Source of the DNA: JAIVGV01 sp035295985
GTDB lineage: Bacteria > Acidobacteriota > Blastocatellia > Pyrinomonadales > Pyrinomonadaceae
Direction of reading: 5' to 3'
Length of the DNA stretch: 30,887 nt
Assembly (NCBI GenBank): GCA_035295985.1
Contig: DATHBT010000019.1
Coordinates: 1-30,887, forward strand
The translations under genes were made by a program, and so were the position numbers. Shown piece after piece: positions 23,809 to 30,887 of the stretch. Under the pieces are notes generated by a model. The model was given only the letters and a program-made list of their open reading frames with translations, was not told the origin of the DNA and did not search any database. Position 1 is the first letter of the stretch, and the number at the start of each line of letters is the position of its first letter.

Positions 23809-26385
23809 ATGAGCAAACAGCCCCGCCGCCGAGCACAGCAAACGCCCAACTTAGCCGAGGCGATGGCTCGCATTGAGGAGGCTAGAAGAAAAGGAGCAGC
23901 GATTTTGCAACTCCATAAGCTTTTCTTGACTGAAGTACCTGAATCAGTCGGCCAGCTGATTTGGCTTCAGGAATTATATCTACACGAAAACCGACTGAGG
24001 GAACTGCCTGAGTTCGTCTGCAAGTTAACTCAGCTTCGGGAGCTATACAACGACGATAATTTAATGACGAAATTGCCCGAGTCGATTGGTCAGCTAAAGA
24101 ATATTCAGGAGCTTTCCTTCTACGGCAACCGACTCACGGAGGTGCCCGAGTCAATAGGCCGGCTGACCCTGCTTCAGAGGCTGTACCTTACTGACAACCG
24201 ACTGACAGAACTGCCTGAGTCAATAGGCCGGCTGACCCAGCTTCGTGGGCTATATCTCAATAACAATAAACTAACAAATCTGCCTGAATCCTTGTTGAAT
24301 CTAAAGAAGCTAGAACGGCTCTACCTGCACGGTAATAAGGCTCTGGGCTTGCCTGCAGAAGTTCTGGGGCCTGAATGGGGCGAAGGTGGAGCACCTGCAA
24401 ATCCTAAAGAAATTCTCGAATATTACTTCCGGGTGCGGGGCGGCGAACGTCGGCCACTCAACGAAGCCAAGTTGATTCTCGTTGGTCGCGGTGGTGTGGG
24501 CAAAACGTCAGTTGTCAATCGGCTCATTCATAAGACGTTCAAAGACGAGAAGAAGACCGAGGGCATCAAAATTACAGAATGGTCGCTCACAGTCGGGAGG
24601 AAGAAAGACAAGGTGCGGCTCAACGTATGGGACTTCGGCGGGCAGGAGATCATGCACGCCACGCACCAGTTCTTCCTCACCGAGCGTAGCCTGTACCTGC
24701 TGGTCTTGAGCGGGCGCGAGGGCGGCGAGGACGCCGACGCCGAATACTGGCTGAAACTCATCCAGAGCTTCGGCGGCGACTCGCCCGTCATCGTTGTCCT
24801 TAACAAAATCAAAGAGCACCCCTTCGACGTGAACCGCAGCGCGCTGCAACAGAAGTACCCCTTCATCCGCGAGTTCATCAAGACCGACTGCAAGGCGGGT
24901 ACGGGCGTCACGGAGCTGCGCCGCGCCGTCGAGCGCGAGACCGACCGGCTCGAACACCTGCGCGACGCGTTCCCAGCCGCGTGGTTCTCGATCAAAGACA
25001 AACTGGCCGGGATGCGGAAGAATTATTTGAGCTTCGACGTGTACCGGAAAGAATGCGCGAAGCTCGGCGAGGAAGACCCGAAGGCGCAGGAGTCACTGGC
25101 CTTCTATCTGCACAGCCTCGGCATCGCCTTGAACTACAAGGACGACCCGCGCCTCAAAGACACGCACGTCCTCAACCCGCACTGGGTCACGAACGGCATC
25201 TACAAAATCCTCAACGCGAACCGCCTCGAAAAGCAGAAGGGCGAGATCAAACTCCGCGATCTGCCCGACATCCTCGACAAACGAAAATACCCGAAAGAGA
25301 TGCACGGCTTTCTATTGGAGTTGATGAAGAAGTTCGAGCTGTGCTTCGACATCCCCGGCAAGGAAACCGAGTACCTGATCCCCGAACTGCTCGACAAGCA
25401 GGAGCCGCCCGTGGCGCGCGAGTTCAAGCCGGAGGAGTGTCTGAACTTCGAGTATCAATACCCCGTGCTGCCCGAAGGCTTGCTCCCGCGCTTCATCGTC
25501 CGCACGCACGTCCTGAGTGACGACACCCGGCGCTGGCGCACCGGCGTCATCCTCAAGCTCGAAGACAACCTCGCGCTCGTCAAAGGCGACCTGCAAGACC
25601 GCCGCGTCTTCATCAACATCAAAGGCCCGGTCGCGGGCCGACGCCGCCTACTCTCAATTATCCGCGCCAACTTCGACCGCATCCACGCGGACATACGCAG
25701 GCTACAGCCCGAAGAGATCGTCCCGCTGCCCGGCCGCCCCGGCTCGTCAGTCTCTTACAAAGACCTGCTTGCGTGGGAGCAGAACGGGATGAAGAAGTTC
25801 CCGATGATCGTTGACGGGAGCGTGACCGAGATAGATGTTGACGCGCTGCTGAACGGCGTGGAAGTCGAAGCCGAACGCGCGCACGGTCGCGCGGGCGACG
25901 AGCGCGGGCGCGCGGCGCGCATCTTCGTCAGCTACTCGCACAAGGACGAGCGGCTGCTCAACGAACTCAAGACGCACCTCAGCCCGCTGCGCCGCTTGGG
26001 ATTGATGGAGACCTGGGACGACCGCGAGATCGAAGCGGGCGAGGACTGGCGCGAGAAGATCAACGAGAATTTGGAGCGCGCCGACGTGTTCATCCTGCTG
26101 GTGAGCGCCTCCTCCATCGCCTCGGACTACTGCTTCGAGAAGGAGTTCGGCCGCGCCCTCGAACGGCACGCGAAGAACGAGTTGCGGATCATCCCCGTCA
26201 TCGTCCGTGACTCAAGCTGGCGAAAGATACCGGAACTCGCGGGGCTGCAAGCCGTCCCCAAAGACGGGCGAGCCGTCATGAGTTCGGCGAACAAGGACAA
26301 AACGTGGCGGGAGGTTTCCGAGAGCATCGAGAAAGTGCTCCAAGGCATGAGCGCCGCCGACCCGATTAGGCGTCGCGCGTGTTGA
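23809..26385 (+). CDS. LRR-Roc-COR-TIR protein (Roco family GTPase with TIR effector)
   Basis: The protein has 858 residues. AAGGAG lies 8 bases before the ATG. Residues about 30-190 are 23-residue leucine-rich repeats (LPESIGRLTQLRGLYL-type). Residues about 215-390 are a Roc GTPase domain: P-loop GRGGVGKTS (226-234), DFGGQE (275-280) and NKIK (332-335, where NKxD is usual). Residues about 390-660 are COR-like, with LNPHWVTNGIYKIL. Residues 703 to about 835 are a TIR domain: RIFVSYSHKDE, the BB-loop-like DDREIEAGEDW, LLVSAS and SDYCFEKEF with Glu779 in the position of the NADase glutamate. The likely logic is ligand sensing by LRR, GTP-dependent switching, and TIR output, either NAD cleavage or scaffold. 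The LRR half has lower G+C than the rest. No adjacent defence partner is seen. Confidence 0.92.
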   Translation: MSKQPRRRAQQTPNLAEAMARIEEARRKGAAILQLHKLFLTEVPESVGQLIWLQELYLHENRLRELPEFVCKLTQLRELYNDDNLMTKLPESIGQLKNIQELSFYGNRLTEVPESIGRLTLLQRLYLTDNRLTELPESIGRLTQLRGLYLNNNKLTNLPESLLNLKKLERLYLHGNKALGLPAEVLGPEWGEGGAPANPKEILEYYFRVRGGERRPLNEAKLILVGRGGVGKTSVVNRLIHKTFKDEKKTEGIKITEWSLTVGRKKDKVRLNVWDFGGQEIMHATHQFFLTERSLYLLVLSGREGGEDADAEYWLKLIQSFGGDSPVIVVLNKIKEHPFDVNRSALQQKYPFIREFIKTDCKAGTGVTELRRAVERETDRLEHLRDAFPAAWFSIKDKLAGMRKNYLSFDVYRKECAKLGEEDPKAQESLAFYLHSLGIALNYKDDPRLKDTHVLNPHWVTNGIYKILNANRLEKQKGEIKLRDLPDILDKRKYPKEMHGFLLELMKKFELCFDIPGKETEYLIPELLDKQEPPVAREFKPEECLNFEYQYPVLPEGLLPRFIVRTHVLSDDTRRWRTGVILKLEDNLALVKGDLQDRRVFINIKGPVAGRRRLLSIIRANFDRIHADIRRLQPEEIVPLPGRPGSSVSYKDLLAWEQNGMKKFPMIVDGSVTEIDVDALLNGVEVEAERAHGRAGDERGRAARIFVSYSHKDERLLNELKTHLSPLRRLGLMETWDDREIEAGEDWREKINENLERADVFILLVSASSIASDYCFEKEFGRALERHAKNELRIIPVIVRDSSWRKIPELAGLQAVPKDGRAVMSSANKDKTWREVSESIEKVLQGMSAADPIRRRAC

Positions 26386-26574
26386 TTGCGTACGGCTCGC
26401 TGTTTCGCGCGCGGGCCGTTTCGGGTATTATGCGCGGAGCGAAGTTCCCCCGGTTGCCGAACAGCTTGAAGCAGGTCGCCCGCCAGCGGGCGACGGGAAG
26501 AAAGTTTGCCGCCTCCACGCTCTCCCGGTGTCGAGGACGCGTAGCCGCGCGTGCGGCCTCGCCGCCACCAGCCC

Positions 26575-29500
26575 ATGACGGAGACCAGGAAAGACCCTCG
26601 CCCCGGCCTCGCGCGTTACGGCGCGGCGCTCGCCGCCGTCGGCGCGGCCTTCGCCGTCACGTACCTCGCGCAGGAGCCGCTCGGCCGGCGCGTGCCGTTC
26701 GCCTTCTTCTACGCGGCCGTCGTCGTCGCCACCTTCTACGGCGGGCTGCGGGTGGGGCTGCTGGCCGTCGCCGCGTCGGCCGCGCTCGCCGACTACTTCT
26801 TCCTGCCCCCGCAGAGCGCGCTCACGCTCGACCCCGTGGGGCTGCTCCAGATCGCCGTCTTCCTGTTCGTTTCGCTGCTCGTCTGCGTGATGATCGAGCG
26901 GAGCAAGCGGGCCGAGGCCGGCAGGGAGCGGCTGCGCGAGAGCGAGTACGCCGCGCGCCGGGCGAGCGACGAGGCGCGCGCCGCGACGGCCGGCATCCTG
27001 GAGAGCGTCACCGACGGCTTCTTCGCCTTCGACCGCGACTGGCGCTTCACCTACGTCAACAGCGAGGGCGCGCGCACGCTCGGCCGCCCGGCCGCGGAGC
27101 TGATCGGCAAGAACCTTTGGCAGGAGTTCCCCGAACTCACGGAGACGAGCTTCGGCCGCCTCTACCGCCGCGCGGCCGACGAGAACCGCAAGCTCGAACT
27201 CGAAGACTACTACCCGCCCCTCGACGCCTGGTTCCACGCCCGCGCCTACCCGAATGAGTCGGGCCTGTCCGTCTATTTCCACGACGTGACGGTGCGCCGC
27301 CGCGCCGACGAGATGCGCGCCCACCTCGCGGCCATCGTCGAGTCCTCCGACGACGTGATCATCGGCAAGACGCTCGAAGGCACGATCATGAGCTGGAACA
27401 AGGCGGCCGAGCGCACCTACGGCTACACGGCCGAAGAGGTCGTCGGCCGCTCCGTCTCCATCCTCTTCCCCCCCGACCGCCCCGACGAGCTGCCGCAGAT
27501 CATGGGCAGGCTCCGCCGCGGCGAGCGCATCGATCACTACGAGACGGAGCGCGTAACAAAGGGCGGCGAGCGGATCATCGTCTCGCTCACCATCTCGCCG
27601 ATCCGCGGCCCCGACGGCGTGATCATCGGGGCCTCGACCATCGCACGCGACATCACGGAGATGAAGCGCGTCCAGGCCGAGCGCGAGCAACTTCTCGCGC
27701 GCGAGCGGGAGGCGCGCTCGGCGGCCGAGGAGAGCGAGCTGCGCTACCGCTCGCTCGCCCGGGCCACCTCGCAGATGGTCTGGGTGACGGACGCAGACGG
27801 TATGATCGAGGACATGCCGGAGTGGCGCAGCCTGACGGGCCAGACGGCCGAGGAGGTGCGCGGGCGCGGCTGGCTCGACGCCATCCACCCGGAAGACCGC
27901 GAGCGCGTCGCCCGGGTGTGGGATGCTGCCTTCTCCTCGCGCGCGATCTACGACGTTGAGTACCGCATCCGCTCCGCCGCGGGCGGCTACCGCCAAGTCA
28001 CCGTGCGCGGTGTGCCTGTCGTCGGTGCGGAGGGCCGCGTCAAGGAGTGGATCGGCACGCTCACGGACGTGACGGAGGAGAAGCGCGCCGCGGCGCGCCT
28101 GCGCGAGCAGGCCGAAGTGATCGAGACGGTCAACCGCACGGGGCAGATGATCGCCGGCGAGCTGGACGTGCAGAAGGTCATCCAGAGCGTGACGGACGCG
28201 GCCACGGAGCTGTCGGGCGCGCGCTTCGGCGCCTTCTTCTACAACGTCCTGGACGAGCACGGCGCGTCCTACATGCTCTACACGCTGTCGGGCGTGCCGC
28301 GCTCGGCCTTCGCCCACTTCCCGATGCCGCGCGCCACAGACCTCTTCGGCCCGACCTTCCGCGGCGAGGGCACGATCCTCATCCCGGACGTGGTGAAGGA
28401 CGCGCGCTACGGCAAGAACTCGCCGTACTACGGGATGCCCGAAGGCCACCTGCCCGTCGTGAGCTACCTGGCCGTGCCCGTCATCTCGCGCTCGGGCGAA
28501 GTCCTCGGCGGACTCTTCTTCGGCCACCCCGAGGCGGCCGTCTTCACGGAGCGCGCGGCGCGCATCATCGAGGGGCTGGCGGCGCAGGCCGCGGTCGCGC
28601 TCGACAACGCGCGGCTGTTCGAGGCCGCCGCGCGCGAGCGCCGGAAGGCCGAAGCCAGCGAGGAGCACTACCGATTCCTCGCCGAGTCGATCCCGCAGAT
28701 CGTCTGGACTTCGGACGCGGACGGCCGCCCCGACTACTACAACCAGCGCTGGTACGAGTACACGGGGATAGCGCCGGGCGAGGTCACCGACTTCGGCAAC
28801 TCTGGCGCGGTGCACACGGAAGACCTGGCGGCCGCGCGCGGGCGTTGGGCCGAGGCGTCCGCCGCGGGCGCGACGTTCGAGAGCGAGCTGAGAATCCGCC
28901 GCGGCTCGGACGGCAGCTACCGCTGGCACCTCGCGCGCGCCGTCCCGCTGCGCGACCACGGGGGGCGCATCGTCAAGTGGTTCGGCACGTCCACCGACAT
29001 CGACGACCGCAAGCAGGCCGAGGAGTCGCAGCGCTTCCTCGCCCAGGCGAGCGAAGTCCTCGTCAGCTCGCTCGACTACGAGGCGACGCTCGCGCGCCTG
29101 GCCCGCCTCGTCGTCCCGCGCCTCGCCGACTGGTGCTCGATCGACATGCTGACCGAGGAGCGCCAGATTCGCCGCCTCGCCGTCGCCCACGAAGACCCGG
29201 CGAAGGTCGAGTTCGCGCGAGAGCTGGAACAGCGATACCCGCCAAGCATGAGCGACGCGGAGGGCGTCGCCAAAGTCATCCGCACGGGCGAGCCGGAGAT
29301 TTACCCGAACGTGCCCGACGAGCTGCTGGCGCTCGTCGCGCGCGACTCCGAGCACCTGAGGATTCTGCGCGAGCTGGGCCTGCGCTCGGCGCTCGTCGTG
29401 CCGCTAGCGGCGCAGGGGCGCACCATCGGCGCGATCACGCTCGTCGCGGCCGAATCGGGCCGCCGCTACTCCCAGGCCGACCTGCCCTTCGTCGAAGACC

Positions 29501-30741
29501 TCGCGCACCGCGCCGCGCTCGCCATCGAGAACGCGCGGCTCTATCGCGAGGCGCAGGAAGTCAACCGCCTGAAGGACGAGTTCCTCGCCACGCTCTCGCA
29601 CGAGCTGCGCACGCCGCTCACGGCCGTGCTCGGGTGGACGCGCCTGCTCGGCACGGGACAGCTCGACGCCGAGACCTCACGCCGCGCGATGGAGACCATC
29701 GAGCGCAACGCGCAGTCGCAGGTGCAGCTCATCGACGACATCCTCGACGTGTCGCGCATCATCCGCGGCAAGCTCCGGCTGAACGTCCGGCCCGTCGAGC
29801 TGGCTCCCGTCATCGAGTCGGCCGTCGATTCCGTCCGCCCCGCGGCCGAGGCCAAGGGCATACGCCTGCAAGTCGTCCTCGACCGGCAGGCCGGGCCGGT
29901 CTCCGGCGACCCCGACCGCTTGCAGCAGGTCGTCTGGAACCTGCTGTCGAACGCGATCAAGTTCACGCCGAAGGACGGGCGCGTGCAGGTCTTGCTCGCG
30001 CGCGTGGACTCGCAGTTGGAGGTGACGGTCAGCGACTCGGGGCAGGGCATCGCGCCGGAGTTCATCCCTTACGTCTTCGACCGCTTCCGCCAGGCCGACC
30101 CGACGACGACGCGCACGCACGGCGGACTCGGCCTCGGCCTCGCCATCGTGCGCCACCTCGTCGAGCTGCACGGCGGGTCGGTGCGGGCCGAGAGCGCGGG
30201 CGCGGCGCGGGGCGCGACCTTCCGCGTGCTGCTCCCGCTGCTCGCGATGCACCCGGCCGAGCCGCCAACGTCCGAGCATCCGGCGGCGTCGGCGTCGTCC
30301 GCCGCCGCGCCGGCGTCGGGCAACGGTTTCCACCTTGAGTGCCCGCCGGAGCTGGCGGGCCTGCGCGTGCTCGTCGTCGAGGACGACGCGGACTCGCGCG
30401 AGCTGCTGATCGCCGTGCTCAGCCAGTGCGAGGCCGAGGTGCTGGCCGTCTCGCGCGCGGCCGACGCGCTCGACGCGCTCGACTCGTGGCGGCCGGACGT
30501 GCTCGTCTCCGACATCGAGATGCCGGGCGAGGACGGCTACACGCTCATCCGCAAGGTGCGCGCGCGGCCCGCCGATCGCGGGGGCCAGATACCGGCGGCC
30601 GCGCTCACGGCTTACGCGCGCTCCGAGGATCGGATGCGCGCCCTCGTCGCCGGCTTCCAGATACACGTCCCCAAGCCGGTCGAGCCGGCCGAACTGGTGA
30701 CGGTCATCGCCAGCCTCGCGGGCCGGGCGGTGAAAAGCTAG
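26575..30741 (+). CDS. hybrid sensor histidine kinase (DUF4118, four PAS, two GAF, HisKA, HATPase, receiver)
   Basis: The protein has 1388 residues from the ATG at 26575. A GTG at 26551 is possible but less likely; no clear ribosome binding site is visible for either. Residues 10-115 contain KdpD-like DUF4118 membrane helices. PAS domains lie at about 137-240, 247-370, 388-505 and 697-815; GAF domains at about 515-675 and 826-985. The kinase core has His1009 in SHELRTPL, Asn1126 (NLLSNAIKF), the DSGQGI box near 1154 and GGLGLGLAIV near 1183. The C-terminal receiver carries EDD and the phospho-acceptor Asp1313 (SDIEMPG) with Lys in PKPVEP. It senses at the inner membrane and cytoplasm and probably relays phosphate to an unlinked partner, as no response regulator gene is adjacent. 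Promoter uncertain; TATTAT near 26427 is the best -10. Confidence 0.95.
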   Translation: MTETRKDPRPGLARYGAALAAVGAAFAVTYLAQEPLGRRVPFAFFYAAVVVATFYGGLRVGLLAVAASAALADYFFLPPQSALTLDPVGLLQIAVFLFVSLLVCVMIERSKRAEAGRERLRESEYAARRASDEARAATAGILESVTDGFFAFDRDWRFTYVNSEGARTLGRPAAELIGKNLWQEFPELTETSFGRLYRRAADENRKLELEDYYPPLDAWFHARAYPNESGLSVYFHDVTVRRRADEMRAHLAAIVESSDDVIIGKTLEGTIMSWNKAAERTYGYTAEEVVGRSVSILFPPDRPDELPQIMGRLRRGERIDHYETERVTKGGERIIVSLTISPIRGPDGVIIGASTIARDITEMKRVQAEREQLLAREREARSAAEESELRYRSLARATSQMVWVTDADGMIEDMPEWRSLTGQTAEEVRGRGWLDAIHPEDRERVARVWDAAFSSRAIYDVEYRIRSAAGGYRQVTVRGVPVVGAEGRVKEWIGTLTDVTEEKRAAARLREQAEVIETVNRTGQMIAGELDVQKVIQSVTDAATELSGARFGAFFYNVLDEHGASYMLYTLSGVPRSAFAHFPMPRATDLFGPTFRGEGTILIPDVVKDARYGKNSPYYGMPEGHLPVVSYLAVPVISRSGEVLGGLFFGHPEAAVFTERAARIIEGLAAQAAVALDNARLFEAAARERRKAEASEEHYRFLAESIPQIVWTSDADGRPDYYNQRWYEYTGIAPGEVTDFGNSGAVHTEDLAAARGRWAEASAAGATFESELRIRRGSDGSYRWHLARAVPLRDHGGRIVKWFGTSTDIDDRKQAEESQRFLAQASEVLVSSLDYEATLARLARLVVPRLADWCSIDMLTEERQIRRLAVAHEDPAKVEFARELEQRYPPSMSDAEGVAKVIRTGEPEIYPNVPDELLALVARDSEHLRILRELGLRSALVVPLAAQGRTIGAITLVAAESGRRYSQADLPFVEDLAHRAALAIENARLYREAQEVNRLKDEFLATLSHELRTPLTAVLGWTRLLGTGQLDAETSRRAMETIERNAQSQVQLIDDILDVSRIIRGKLRLNVRPVELAPVIESAVDSVRPAAEAKGIRLQVVLDRQAGPVSGDPDRLQQVVWNLLSNAIKFTPKDGRVQVLLARVDSQLEVTVSDSGQGIAPEFIPYVFDRFRQADPTTTRTHGGLGLGLAIVRHLVELHGGSVRAESAGAARGATFRVLLPLLAMHPAEPPTSEHPAASASSAAAPASGNGFHLECPPELAGLRVLVVEDDADSRELLIAVLSQCEAEVLAVSRAADALDALDSWRPDVLVSDIEMPGEDGYTLIRKVRARPADRGGQIPAAALTAYARSEDRMRALVAGFQIHVPKPVEPAELVTVIASLAGRAVKS

Positions 30742-30742
30742 A

Positions 30743-30840
30743 AGGCAGTAGGCAGTAGGCAGAAAGCAGAAGGCAGAAGGCAGTCAGGAGTCAGAGCGCG
30801 AGTGTGCTCTGTCTTGACTGCCTTCTGCCTTCTGCCTACT
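30743..30840. repeat. palindrome built from AAGGCAG heptads after the hybrid kinase gene
   Basis: The left arm strings AAGGCAG, TAGGCAG, TAGGCAG, AAAGCAG, AAGGCAG, AAGGCAG and TCAGGAG in 7-base phase. The right arm strings GACTGCC, TTCTGCC, TTCTGCC. A perfect 21-bp stem pairs 30766-30786 with 30815-30835, with a further 6-bp stem (CAGAGC/GCTCTG) inside. It starts 2 bases after the kinase stop codon and may terminate it. Confidence 0.9.
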
Positions 30841-30846
30841 TGCCCT

Positions 30847-30887
30847 TTAGTGTCCGGCGGTCGCGCCGGCCGAGCGGGCGCGCGTGG
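30847..30887 (-). CDS. possible 3' end of a convergent gene (cut by window edge)
   Basis: On the minus strand a TAA at 30847-30849 closes a frame that is open to the window edge and would end TRARSAGATAGH. Every codon but one ends in G or C, as in the real genes here. With only 12 codons the call is tentative. If true, the heptad palindrome lies between two convergent genes. Confidence 0.25.
   Translation of the reverse strand, partial: TRARSAGATAGH

Noticed and set aside
28047..30338. 763-codon plus-strand frame overlapping the hybrid kinase
   Set aside because: Same strand but shifted; the composition is Arg/Ala/Pro-rich noise and the kinase frame carries all conserved motifs.

Overview
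The window looks like chromosomal DNA from a high-G+C, Gram-negative bacterium. The best guess is an acidobacterium, perhaps class Blastocatellia; this is inferred from protein style and not proven. The main clue is a tandem pair of very large outer-membrane receptors with an N-terminal carboxypeptidase-regulatory-like domain. Expanded families of such receptors are a hallmark of Acidobacteriota. The S9 peptidase, the PQQ-type sugar dehydrogenase with Ig-like modules and the giant PAS/GAF hybrid kinase fit the same picture. No rRNA, tRNA or CRISPR array was seen.

Layout. 1-8128 (minus): two paralogous TonB-dependent-receptor-like proteins (the first cut by the window edge) and a small secreted TPR protein. 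8438-11304 (minus): a secreted S9 prolyl-oligopeptidase-type peptidase and a small secreted protein of unknown family. 11634-18137 (plus): a sialidase-fold secreted protein, a PQQ-type sugar dehydrogenase with two nearly identical Ig-containing modules, a lamin-tail-like domain and an uncharacterised C-terminal region, and a DUF4097-like membrane-anchored protein. 18282-19022: a complete IS1595-type insertion sequence. 19073-23638 (minus): a tightly packed dinB-like / purE / purK / quinol-monooxygenase-like cluster, a 59-residue acidic protein with a very strong ribosome binding site, and a Thermus-type isocitrate dehydrogenase. 23809-26385 (plus): an LRR-Roc-COR-TIR protein. 26575-30741 (plus): a 1388-residue hybrid histidine kinase.

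Working together: purE and purK perform the two-step carboxylation of AIR in purine synthesis. Their genes overlap by ATGA, and purE starts directly on the stop of the dinB-like gene, so the cluster is probably translated in a coupled way. The receptors, peptidase, sialidase-like protein and sugar dehydrogenase together suggest a scavenging, polymer- and peptide-degrading life style.

The most unusual signal is a family of palindromes whose arms are built from 7- or 8-base tandem words. Each locus uses a different word but the same architecture. Four heptad loci lie between genes (17078, 18241/19034, 21829, 30743). Two octad loci lie inside the 5' coding ends of purE and purK, where they encode similar Arg/Gly-rich N-terminal extensions in the same reading frame. 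The IS1595 element sits in the loop of a perfect 30-bp heptad palindrome. The LRR-Roc-COR-TIR gene is the best single candidate for an immune or cell-death type system. Its LRR half has clearly lower G+C than its Roc-COR-TIR half.
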